This document shows, in pieces, positions 1-5,525 of a DNA stretch of 8,524 nucleotides. The notes beneath the pieces were generated by a model. It saw only the letters and a program-made list of their open reading frames with translations. It was not told the origin of the DNA and ran no database searches. The position numbers and the translations under genes were made by a program. Each line of letters begins with the position of its first letter. Positions within the stretch are counted from its first letter, which is position 1. Source of the DNA: DATARH01 sp035507475 (GTDB taxonomy: Bacteria; Pseudomonadota; Alphaproteobacteria; ATCC43930; CGMCC-115725). The DNA is taken from the NCBI GenBank assembly GCA_035507475.1, contig DATJOB010000218.1, forward strand, positions 1 through 8,524, read 5' to 3'.

Positions 1-151
1 GTGAGTGGTTGCCGCCCTTATAGCGGTCGCAGACCTGCGCCATCGGCACTGTCGCGTCCTGTTTGATGTCCGATGTGGTTACCGTAAGCCCGTCGGCCAA
101 GGCCGGGGCGGCTGCCGCTGCCAGCGTGGCGCCCAGGATCAACGTGCGCAT
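1..151 (-). CDS. Secreted PEBP/YbhB-like protein, N-terminal 50 residues only
   Basis: Partial gene cut off by the left edge. It starts with ATG at 151-149, preceded by an AGGGAGA ribosome site (163-157) with five bases of spacing. The first 19 residues form a signal peptide: a short basic start (MRT), an alanine-rich core, and PALA followed by D20 as cleavage site. The mature part opens LTVTTSDIK and then VPMAQVCDRYKGGNHS, which matches the start of YbhB/YbcL-type phosphatidylethanolamine-binding proteins, where a 'G.N.SP' segment begins the fold. It closely resembles the neighbouring PEBP gene at 266-832 (shared LGA.LAA.A.PALAD leader and SDIK/PDIK motif), so the two look like a tandem duplication. 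A TATAAT box lies 35 bases upstream of the start codon. The ligand is unknown; the exported location is inferred from the leader. Confidence 0.75.
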   Translation of the reverse strand, partial: MRTLILGATLAAAAAPALADGLTVTTSDIKQDATVPMAQVCDRYKGGNHS

Positions 152-185
152 CCCAATCTCCCTGTTTTTGTTGATCGTCTCGCCG

Positions 186-191
186 ATTATA
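186..191 (-). promoter_or_regulatory. Candidate -10 box (TATAAT) for the truncated PEBP gene
   Basis: On the minus strand the sequence GCTATAATCGG gives a perfect TATAAT hexamer in an otherwise GC-rich intergenic region, 35 bases before the ATG at 151. No good TTGACA-like -35 is visible at 16-18 bases upstream; that space is filled by the palindrome GGCGGCCGCC (199-208). It suggests that this PEBP gene can be transcribed separately from the preceding genes, possibly with help from an activator. This is a sequence match only. Confidence 0.4.
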
Positions 192-198
192 GCGACCT

Positions 199-263
199 GG
201 CGGCCGCCACGGCGCGACCGCGGCATCACTTTCGGGAGAGCGGCTTTTGCGACGGCGGCCGCC
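199..263. repeat. Two copies of a 10-bp perfect palindrome GGCGGCCGCC between the PEBP genes
   Basis: GGCGGCCGCC occurs at 199-208 and again at 254-263, with centres 55 bp apart, in the 114-bp gap between the two PEBP genes. Each copy is self-complementary, so the two copies can also pair with each other as a 10-bp stem. One copy lies three bases after the stop codon of the upstream PEBP gene; the other lies immediately upstream of the TATAAT box. They could be paired protein-binding sites or an RNA structure, or simply a product of high GC content. Confidence 0.4.
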
Positions 264-265
264 TC

Positions 266-832
266 CTATTTGACGCGTTCGTAGCGCCCGACGATCTTCG
301 CCGTCGCCAGCGCGCTGGCAGCGAGGCGCGCGGCGACCTGGGCGTCGGGCGTGCCGGCGGCGAGCGCGACGGACGGGATGCCGAGCGCGTATACCGTGAT
401 CTCGTAATGATGCGCGTGCTCGCCCGGCGGCGGGCACGGTCCGCCATAGAAGGCGGAACCGAAATCGTTGCGGCCCTGGACCGCACCCGGCGGCAGCCCC
501 GCCGACCCTTCGCTACCCGCGCCGGCGGGCAGGCCATGAACCGCCCGCGGCAGGTTGAACACGCTCCAGTGCCACCAGCCCGCGCCGCCGCGCGCGTCGC
601 TGTCGACCATCGTCACCGCAAAGCTTTGCGTCGCGGCGGGCTCGCCCGACCAGGAAAGCGCCGGCGAGATGTTGCGCCCTTGGCATCCCAGCGCGTTGAG
701 CACCTGCGCCAGCGCCATCGGGCTGCCGCTCTTGATGTCGGGCGACGACATGGTGAAGTCGGCGAGCGCGGGCGTCGCCGTCGCCGCCAGCGCCGCGCCG
801 AGGACCAGCCGACGGGTCGCGGTGCCGCTCAT
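266..832 (-). CDS. Secreted PEBP family protein (YbhB/YbcL-like)
   Basis: 188-residue phosphatidylethanolamine-binding family protein. Residues 1-24 form a signal peptide (TRR, alanine/leucine core, PALA cleavage before D25), so the protein is probably periplasmic. Family landmarks are visible in order: GRNISPALSWSG (52-63), FAVTMVDSDA (71-80, the DPDAP-like ligand-site motif), WWHWSVFNLP (86-95), a GRNDFG segment (120-125) with nearby YGGPCPPPGEHAHHYEITVYAL (GxHR-like, 129-150). This order and length fit bacterial YbhB/YbcL, whose ligand is not established. The chosen ATG (832-830) overlaps the thiE stop as ATGA and places the leader at the very N-terminus; the frame stays open further upstream (to about 1000), but that would put 56 arginine-rich residues before the leader. 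No Shine-Dalgarno is evident, so translation is probably coupled to thiE. A second PEBP gene follows 114 bp downstream. Confidence 0.88.
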   Translation of the reverse strand: MSGTATRRLVLGAALAATATPALADFTMSSPDIKSGSPMALAQVLNALGCQGRNISPALSWSGEPAATQSFAVTMVDSDARGGAGWWHWSVFNLPRAVHGLPAGAGSEGSAGLPPGAVQGRNDFGSAFYGGPCPPPGEHAHHYEITVYALGIPSVALAAGTPDAQVAARLAASALATAKIVGRYERVK

Positions 833-1488
833 CGGCGGTAGGCGCGGTCGTGGCGCGCGAACACCGCATTGAAGTCGGCGACGGCTTGTTTCGGCCCCTT
901 CGGGTAGCCCCAGATCGCGCCGATGACCGCGAGGAAATCGGCGCCCGCCTCGACCAGCGGGGAGCAGTTCTGCTGGGTGATGCCGCCGATCGCGCAGCAC
1001 GGCACGACCGTCGTCTCCGACCAGTCGCGCAGCACTTCGGGCGTCGGGTGGTGCTTGGCGACTTTCGTGGTGCTCGGGAAGAACGCGCCGAACGCGACGT
1101 AGTCGGCGCCGGCCTCGGCTGCGACGAGTGCGCGGTGGCGGCTCGCGCCGCAGGTGACGCCGACGATGCGGTCCGCACCGGCCGCGGCGCGGGCCCGCGG
1201 ATATGGCCAGTCCTCCTCGCCGACATGGACGCCGTCGCAGTCGAGCTCGGCGGCGAGATCGGGCCGGTCGTTCATGATGAACGCGACGCCGCGCCCTTGG
1301 ACAATCGGCTGCAGCCGCGCCGCCGCGGCGCGGATCGCGTCGTCGGCGACCCCCTTCAGCCGCAGCTGGACCGCGGCGACATCGCCGCCGTCGAGCGCCG
1401 CTTCGAGAAGGGGCGCGAATTCCTCCGGATCGAGCGCCGGCGGGGTGATCAGATAAAGCCGCGTCGTCGCCCGCTCTTCATCGAGCAA
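829..1488 (-). CDS. thiE: Thiamine-phosphate synthase-like protein (ThiE/TenI family)
   Basis: 219-residue TIM-barrel protein of the thiamine-phosphate synthase family, which joins HMP-pyrophosphate to thiazole phosphate to make thiamine phosphate. Visible motifs: QLRLK (41-45, counterpart of the QxREK pyrophosphate-contacting motif), MNDRPDLA (72-79) followed by DGVHVGEED (85-93), FPSTTK (137-142), AIGGIT (166-171) and AGADFLAVIGAI (181-192). The segment that usually reads GVSAHT or GVTCHD is GVTCGAS here (110-116), losing the usual His. No in-frame ATG exists near the front; the best start is TTG at 1488-1486 with AGGA six bases upstream, just past the fba stop. The stop overlaps the next ATG. 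The family also contains the aminase TenI, a non-synthase, so true ThiE activity is probable but not certain. Position in a sugar-phosphate cluster is not explained by thiamine synthesis itself, though transketolase in the same cluster uses thiamine diphosphate. Confidence 0.85.
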   Translation of the reverse strand: MLDEERATTRLYLITPPALDPEEFAPLLEAALDGGDVAAVQLRLKGVADDAIRAAAARLQPIVQGRGVAFIMNDRPDLAAELDCDGVHVGEEDWPYPRARAAAGADRIVGVTCGASRHRALVAAEAGADYVAFGAFFPSTTKVAKHHPTPEVLRDWSETTVVPCCAIGGITQQNCSPLVEAGADFLAVIGAIWGYPKGPKQAVADFNAVFARHDRAYRR

Positions 1489-1490
1489 AA

Positions 1491-2420
1491 TCAGTCCTGT
1501 CCCTTATAAATCTTGATGATCCGCGCGAGCATGTCGAGCGCATCTGCCTTGGGCCGCTGGAAGGTGTTGCGGCCGATGATCGAGCCGTTGCCGCCCCCGG
1601 CGTAGATCGCGCGCACCTCGTCGAACACGCCGTCGAGGTCCTTTGCCTCGCCGCCCGAGAAGATGACGATGCGGCGGCCGTTGAACGCCGACTGCACGAC
1701 ATGACGGATGCGCGCCGCCGGGGTCGCGATGTCGATCCCCTGCTTCTCGTAGACCGCCTTGGCTGCGGCGAGTTCGAGATGCGCGGTCGGCGGCTTGACC
1801 TTGATGATGTGCGCGCCGAGCTGCGCCGCGAGCTGCGCGGCATAGGCGCAGATGTCGATCGCGGTCTCGCCCTCCTTGCTGAGGTTGCCGCCGCGCGGGT
1901 AGGACCAGATCACCACCGCCAGCCCGACCGCCTTCGCCTCGCGGGCCATCTCGGCGATCTCCTCGAACTGGCCGTATTGCGAGTCGGAACCGGGGTAGAT
2001 CGTGAAGCCGACCGCCGAGCAGCCGAGCCGCAGCGCGTCCTTGACCGTCGCGGTCACCGCCTGGTCGGCATTCTCCTTCTGCCGGGACAGGCTGTTGGCG
2101 CTGTTGCATTTGAGGATCGTCGGGATCTGCCCGGCATAGGTGCCGGCGCCCGCCTCGATAAAGCCGAGCGGCGCGGCATAGGCGTTGAGGCCGGCCTCGA
2201 TCGCCAGCTGGAAGTGGTAATGCGGATCGTAGCCGGCCGGGTTCGGTGCAAAGCTGCGCGCCGGGCCGTGTTCGTTACCCTGGTCGACCGGAAGGATCAC
2301 CATCTTGCCGGTGCCGCCGAGCTTGCCGTGCATCAGCATGCGGGCGAGGTTGCCCTTGGTGCCCGGGTTGTCGCTCTCGTAGTTGGCGAGAATCTTGGCG
2401 ACCTGTCCGTTGATCTTCAT
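1491..2420 (-). CDS. fbaB: Class I fructose-bisphosphate aldolase, DhnA/FbaB type
   Basis: 309-residue aldolase that reversibly splits fructose 1,6-bisphosphate into glyceraldehyde 3-phosphate and dihydroxyacetone phosphate. It matches the DhnA branch of class I aldolases (E. coli FbaB and archaeal FBP aldolases), not the metal-dependent class II. Visible landmarks: ILPVDQGNEHG (42-52), the conserved acid near the N-terminal strand; YPGSDSQYGQ (142-151); IWSYPRGG (171-178), where a Tyr serves as acid/base in the archaeal relatives; HIIKVKPPT (204-212), with K207 the likely Schiff-base lysine; IFSGGEAKD (253-261) and IIGRNTFQRP (281-290), the phosphate-binding loops. The start ATG has an AGGAAGGAAG ribosome site (2437-2428). 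It is shorter than E. coli FbaB (about 350 residues) mostly at the N-terminus, as usual for this branch. It ends 2 bases before the thiE start, suggesting co-transcription. Confidence 0.93.
   Translation of the reverse strand: MKINGQVAKILANYESDNPGTKGNLARMLMHGKLGGTGKMVILPVDQGNEHGPARSFAPNPAGYDPHYHFQLAIEAGLNAYAAPLGFIEAGAGTYAGQIPTILKCNSANSLSRQKENADQAVTATVKDALRLGCSAVGFTIYPGSDSQYGQFEEIAEMAREAKAVGLAVVIWSYPRGGNLSKEGETAIDICAYAAQLAAQLGAHIIKVKPPTAHLELAAAKAVYEKQGIDIATPAARIRHVVQSAFNGRRIVIFSGGEAKDLDGVFDEVRAIYAGGGNGSIIGRNTFQRPKADALDMLARIIKIYKGQD
1495..1498 (-). promoter_or_regulatory. Ribosome-binding site supporting the TTG start of thiE
   Basis: AGGA on the minus strand lies inside the last codons of fba, six bases before the TTG at 1488-1486. 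There is no in-frame ATG or GTG nearby, so this site decides the thiE start. A CTG two codons upstream is the only close alternative and would leave no spacing from the AGGA. Confidence 0.5.
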
Positions 2421-2460
2421 CGCGGCGCTTCCTTCCTGACGGGCTGGCGTTGCCGCGAGT

Positions 2461-2943
2461 CTAACAAATCGGTCCGGGCGAGGCGAGATGATCGCCGCAG
2501 CGCCGGCGCAGCGTCTCGGTGTCGGCGAAGAACCAGCGGCCGAGGTCGAGCGCCGCCTCGGGCCGCTTCGTCAGCAGCCGCGCGCCGCGCGCCGCGGCAA
2601 TCGCCGCGAGCCGGGCGGCGACATCGGCGCGGCCGGTGAAGACCACCGCGGCGAGCCCGGCGCGCAGCGCGCCCTGTGCCGCGCCGGCGTCGTCGTCGCA
2701 ATCGAGGACGGCGGCAAAACGGGCCGCCGGCGCCGCGGTGCGGGCGGCCTCGACCACCGCCGCGAACCAGCCGGGGCCGGCATAGATCCCCGCGCCCGGC
2801 GCGCTCAGCAGGGTGATCTCGCGCCCTGACTCGGCGGCTGCGCTCAGCGCCGCGACCGCGTGCGTCAGCGAGTGGACGACAAAGACGGGAGCGGGCGCCG
2901 GCGCGGCCGCGCGGTCATCGCCCGGGCCGCCGGCCGGGCTCAG
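2461..2943 (-). CDS. Unrecognised small protein encoded between cupin and fba; start uncertain
   Basis: An open frame of about 160 residues, not assigned to a named family. After a low-complexity Pro/Ala-rich front (residues 1-20) the sequence looks globular: FVVHSLTHAVAAL (21-33), REITLLSAPGAG (41-52), YAGPGWFAAVVEAA (54-67), VLDCDDDAG (79-87), VVFTGRADVAARLAAIAAA (100-118), ALDLGRWFF (131-139). The alternation of short hydrophobic strands with alanine-rich helices suggests a beta/alpha fold. There is no ATG, GTG or TTG in frame ahead of this core: the first is GTG at 2757, inside the apparent domain. The best candidate is CTG at 2943-2941, overlapping the cupin TGA as CTGA, which would allow translational coupling. 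Similar small 'hypothetical' proteins next to fba in other alphaproteobacteria are my recollection, not verified. It could also be a pseudogene that has lost its start. Confidence 0.55.
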   Translation of the reverse strand: MSPAGGPGDDRAAAPAPAPVFVVHSLTHAVAALSAAAESGREITLLSAPGAGIYAGPGWFAAVVEAARTAAPAARFAAVLDCDDDAGAAQGALRAGLAAVVFTGRADVAARLAAIAAARGARLLTKRPEAALDLGRWFFADTETLRRRCGDHLASPGPIC

Positions 2944-3386
2944 ATGTCGAGCCGCTCTTCGGCCAGCGGCTTGCGCTCGACGACGTTGAACCGGCCGTCA
3001 TAGATCGGCCGCCCGCCGGTGCTCGGCCCCTGATACTGGACGAACAGCATCGTGCCGCCGGTTTCGGTGCGCAGGTCGTCCTCGTAATGCGGGTCGCCGT
3101 GATAGATCATCGTGCCCGGCCCGTACTCGCGGCCGCCGATCGTGAACACCCCGTCGATGATGTACCACACCTGCGCGAAATCGTGCCGGTGCAGCGGGTG
3201 GTGCGCGCCCGGGTCGTAGCGGACAAAGCCGGCGTTCGGCTCGGTCGGGCTGCCGGGCCGCGGGTGGAACAGCATCTTGCTCGATTGCCCTGGAAAGCGG
3301 AGCGTCTCCCACTCGCGCTCGTCCTCGTGCACCGCGGTCATCCCGCGGTCGCCGGGTTTGCGCTGGGTTCTCGCCGTGTCGCTCAT
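2940..3386 (-). CDS. Small single-domain cupin protein
   Basis: 148-residue protein made of one cupin beta-barrel. The first cupin motif is clear at residues 60-79: G60, then H66-R-H68, three residues, Q72, six residues, G79. The usual Glu of the G(X)5HXH(X)3-4E(X)6G pattern is replaced by Gln72. The second motif region runs YGPGTMIYHGDPHYED (88-103), with H96 and H100 as possible metal ligands. Such small cupins are often isomerases, dioxygenases or sensors, but substrate cannot be read from sequence. The start is ATG at 3386, four bases after GGGAGGA; an upstream extension to 3488 would add an arginine-rich tail overlapping the preceding gene, and a later Met (3341) has no ribosome site. 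It lies 65 bp after the DUF2090 aldolase gene and its stop overlaps the possible start of the next gene. Confidence 0.82.
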   Translation of the reverse strand: MSDTARTQRKPGDRGMTAVHEDEREWETLRFPGQSSKMLFHPRPGSPTEPNAGFVRYDPGAHHPLHRHDFAQVWYIIDGVFTIGGREYGPGTMIYHGDPHYEDDLRTETGGTMLFVQYQGPSTGGRPIYDGRFNVVERKPLAEERLDI

Positions 3387-3390
3387 GCCG

Positions 3391-3397
3391 TCCTCCC
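3391..3397 (-). promoter_or_regulatory. Ribosome-binding site fixing the cupin start
   Basis: GGGAGGA on the minus strand is four bases before the ATG at 3386-3384. It is a strong Shine-Dalgarno match and argues against both the longer frame starting at 3488 and the internal Met at 3341. Confidence 0.6.
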
Positions 3398-3410
3398 GCC
3401 GCGCCGGGGC

Positions 3411-3433
3411 GGTTCGCCGGCGGCGCCCGAACC
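3411..3433 (-). other. Hairpin between the DUF2090 aldolase and cupin genes
   Basis: The minus strand reads GGTTCG ... CGAACC across 23 bases, with an inner GGC/GCC pairing and a two-base bulge, giving a compact GC-rich stem about 18 bases after the aldolase stop codon. No run of T follows it, so it does not look like a standard intrinsic terminator; it could affect mRNA processing or stability between the two genes, or be chance in GC-rich DNA. Confidence 0.3.
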
Positions 3434-3451
3434 CTGGTGCAGCCGTTTGGT

Positions 3452-4366
3452 TCAGCCGCCCTTCGCCTTCTGGAAGATGCCGACCCATTTCATGTAGTTG
3501 TCGGCGATCTGCGCGACCGCGGCATCGCGGTCGATCTTCTTGTCGCGCCAGTCGGCGAGCGGGTTCCAGAACGAGGTGCGGCCGACCGCAAAGCCGATAT
3601 AGGCCGGCAGCGGCGCGGCCTCGCTCAGCCAGTGCACGATCCCGGCCTCGTTCGAGCCGCGCCCGAGGAGGATGCAGCCGACCTTGTCGCGCCCGTCATG
3701 CCGCGTGGCGGCGGCGACCGCGGCGGCGTCGTCGCGCCGGTCGAGCCCCTCGATCTTCCAGACGTCGGGCTCGACGCCGGCGGCCTGCAGCTCCTTGATC
3801 GCCGCGATCATCAGCGAGGGGCGCAGGTGCAGGTCGTAGAGGTGCTGGTCGCCCTCGAGCCGGTCGTGCTGCTCCTGGGTCATCGGCACCAGCAGCTCGA
3901 ACATGAAGTAGTGGCCGTTTTCGTGGCCCCAGTCGGCCAGCGCCTTGAGCCGCGCCGCCTGGCGCCGGTTCATCGCCTCGTCGCCCTCGGGGTTGTAGCG
4001 CACCAGCGCCTTGATGAAGGTCGGCTTGAACGCGGCGATGTGCTCGCGCCACGCGTTGCCGTACTCGAAGTCGAACTCGTCCTGGCCGCTCTTCTCGGCC
4101 GGGCAGGCGGTGATGTAGCCCTGGGCGCGCGCATCGTGCAGGATCGCCGCACCGAACTGCTCGTCGACGAGGATGCCGGCGGCCTCGCGAGGCACGCCCT
4201 TCGACAGCGCCAGCTTCAGCCCGTCATAGACGACCGCCTTGCTGGCCGAAACCGCGGCGGTCTGCTCCGGGCTCAGCGGCGGGGTGAACCCGAACAGGCC
4301 CTTCTCGAACGACGCGCGATGGTCGAACGGAAGGATGTAGAGCGGCTTGTCGTATCCGATGTCCAT
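3452..4366 (-). CDS. Free-standing DUF2090 / LacD-like class I aldolase
   Basis: 304-residue protein matching the DUF2090 domain, best known as the C-terminal half of bifunctional IolC proteins annotated as 5-dehydro-2-deoxygluconokinase / 5-dehydro-2-deoxyphosphogluconate aldolase. Here it stands alone, with no kinase half. Landmarks resemble LacD-type class I aldolases: LYILPFDHRASF (9-20), AGILVDEQFGAAI (63-75), FMFELLVP (154-161), PDVWKIEGLDRRDD (200-213) with K204 as predicted Schiff-base lysine, CILLGRGSNEAGIVHWL (231-247) and YIGFAVGRTSFWNPL (256-270) as phosphate-binding region. Start is ATG with GGGAGAG (4377-4371). The domain is expected to cleave a phosphorylated keto-sugar to dihydroxyacetone phosphate and an aldehyde; the substrate here is unknown. 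It sits 43 bp after gap, where pgk is common, and upstream of a second aldolase of the DhnA type. Confidence 0.8.
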   Translation of the reverse strand: MDIGYDKPLYILPFDHRASFEKGLFGFTPPLSPEQTAAVSASKAVVYDGLKLALSKGVPREAAGILVDEQFGAAILHDARAQGYITACPAEKSGQDEFDFEYGNAWREHIAAFKPTFIKALVRYNPEGDEAMNRRQAARLKALADWGHENGHYFMFELLVPMTQEQHDRLEGDQHLYDLHLRPSLMIAAIKELQAAGVEPDVWKIEGLDRRDDAAAVAAATRHDGRDKVGCILLGRGSNEAGIVHWLSEAAPLPAYIGFAVGRTSFWNPLADWRDKKIDRDAAVAQIADNYMKWVGIFQKAKGG

Positions 4367-4409
4367 GCGACTCTCCCGCCAAGAATTGTCCCGCCGTCCG
4401 CGCCGGTGC

Positions 4410-5420
4410 TCAGTGCAGCGCGCCGAAATGCGCCGCCACCTCGACCATGCGGTTCGAGAACCCCCATTCGTTGTCGTACCAAGCCAGTACCCGCACGAAT
4501 TTCTTGTCGAGCACCTGGGTCTGCGTCACGTCGAAGGTCGAGCTGTGCGGGTCGTGGTTGAAATCGACCGAGACGGTCGGTGCCCGGTTGATGCCGAGGA
4601 TGCCCTTGAGCCGGTTCGACTTCGCGGCGTCTTCCATCAGCGCGTTGATCTCCTGCGCCTCGGTCTCGCGCGCCGCGTCGAACTTAAAGTCGATCAGTGA
4701 CACATTTGCGGTCGGCACCCGGATCGCGGTGCCGTCGAGCTTGCCCTTGAGCGACGGCAGCACGAGCCCGACCGCGCGCGCCGCGCCGGTCGAGGTCGGG
4801 ATCAGCGACAGGTTCGCCGCGCGCGCGCGGCGCAGGTCGCTGTGCAGCGTGTCCTGCAGGCTCTGGTCGCCGGTATAGGCATGGATCGTCGTCATGTAGC
4901 CGCGCTCGACGCCGATCCCCTTGTGGAGCACGTAAGCCACCGGTGCCAGACAATTGGTGGTGCACGAGGCGTTCGAGATCACCCGGTGATCGGCCGACAG
5001 CTCCTCGTGATTGACGCCCATCACCACGGTGAAATCGGCACCGTCGGCGGGGGCGGAGATGATGACCTTCCTGGCCCCCGCTTCGAGATGCTTCGCCGCG
5101 GCCTCGCGCTTGGTGAAGATGCCGGTGCATTCGAGCGCGACATCGACCCCGAGCTCCTTCCACGGCAGCTTGGCCGGGTCGCGCTCGGCGGTGACGCGAA
5201 TCTTGCCGCGGCCGGCGTCCATCCAGTTGTCGCCGGTCGTGACCTCGCCGTTGAAGCGACCGTGCACGCTGTCGTAGCGCAGGAGATGGGCGTTGGTCTC
5301 GACCGGGCCGAGATCGTTGATGCCGACGATGTCGAGGTGCTTCTCGGGGTGTTCCAGGGCGGCGCGCATGACCAAGCGGCCGATCCGGCCGAAACCGTTG
5401 ATCGCAACCCTGATAGCCAT
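4410..5420 (-). CDS. gap: Type I glyceraldehyde-3-phosphate dehydrogenase
   Basis: 336-residue, full-length GAPDH, which oxidises and phosphorylates glyceraldehyde 3-phosphate to 1,3-bisphosphoglycerate (reversibly) in the cytoplasm. The Rossmann motif INGFGRIGR is at 7-15; the catalytic motif ASCTTNC places the active cysteine at C153, with its partner histidine at H180 in TTIHAYT. The C-terminal domain has LSLIPTSTGAARAVG (204-218), IRVPTANVSL (233-242) and WYDNEWGFSNRM (314-325). N35-D36 after the second strand suggests NAD rather than NADP as cofactor, an inference from the family. The ATG is preceded by GGAGGAG (5430-5424) at ideal distance. The gene lies 105 bp after the flavin oxidoreductase gene, with a strong hairpin in between, and is followed 43 bp later by the DUF2090 aldolase rather than by phosphoglycerate kinase. 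Confidence 0.97.
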   Translation of the reverse strand: MAIRVAINGFGRIGRLVMRAALEHPEKHLDIVGINDLGPVETNAHLLRYDSVHGRFNGEVTTGDNWMDAGRGKIRVTAERDPAKLPWKELGVDVALECTGIFTKREAAAKHLEAGARKVIISAPADGADFTVVMGVNHEELSADHRVISNASCTTNCLAPVAYVLHKGIGVERGYMTTIHAYTGDQSLQDTLHSDLRRARAANLSLIPTSTGAARAVGLVLPSLKGKLDGTAIRVPTANVSLIDFKFDAARETEAQEINALMEDAAKSNRLKGILGINRAPTVSVDFNHDPHSSTFDVTQTQVLDKKFVRVLAWYDNEWGFSNRMVEVAAHFGALH

Positions 5421-5478
5421 TTGCTCCTCCAGCGATGCCTTGTTCCAGAGCTTAGACCAGTTCGAGCGGGCGCGGGAA

Positions 5479-5515
5479 GCCGCCCGCAGGCGGTCCGCGC
5501 TGCCCGGCGGGCGGC
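5479..5515. other. Nine-base-pair inverted repeat upstream of gap
   Basis: GCCGCCCGC (5479-5487) and GCGGGCGGC (5507-5515) are perfect inverted copies separated by 19 bases, lying between the flavin oxidoreductase stop (5526) and the gap start (5420). The transcript would form a strong GC stem. On neither strand is it followed by a proper T run (only CTTTG on the plus side and TTCCC on the minus side), so a standard intrinsic terminator is unlikely; partial attenuation, RNA processing or an operator are alternatives. Confidence 0.45.
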
Positions 5516-5525
5516 CTTTGCGAAG

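Noticed and set aside
833..1000. N-terminal extension of the 266-832 PEBP gene to a start at 1000
   Set aside because: It would lie wholly within thiE and place 56 Arg-rich residues ahead of an obvious signal peptide; the ATG at 832 overlapping the thiE stop is the natural start.
2888..2912. ATG within GGCGATGACC as start for the unknown protein
   Set aside because: It is one base out of frame with the domain-like sequence, and its own frame stops after 17 codons.
3387..3488. N-terminal extension of the cupin to a start at 3488
   Set aside because: It overlaps the DUF2090 gene end and adds low-complexity sequence, whereas ATG 3386 has a strong ribosome site.
3437..4561. Plus-strand open frame of about 374 codons antisense to the DUF2090 aldolase
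   Set aside because: Its composition is typical of a shadow frame, and the opposite strand encodes a convincing aldolase with a ribosome site.
5421..5460. TCTAAG-like -10 box upstream of gap
   Set aside because: The match to TATAAT is poor and no -35 is found at a suitable distance, so a gap promoter cannot be supported from sequence.
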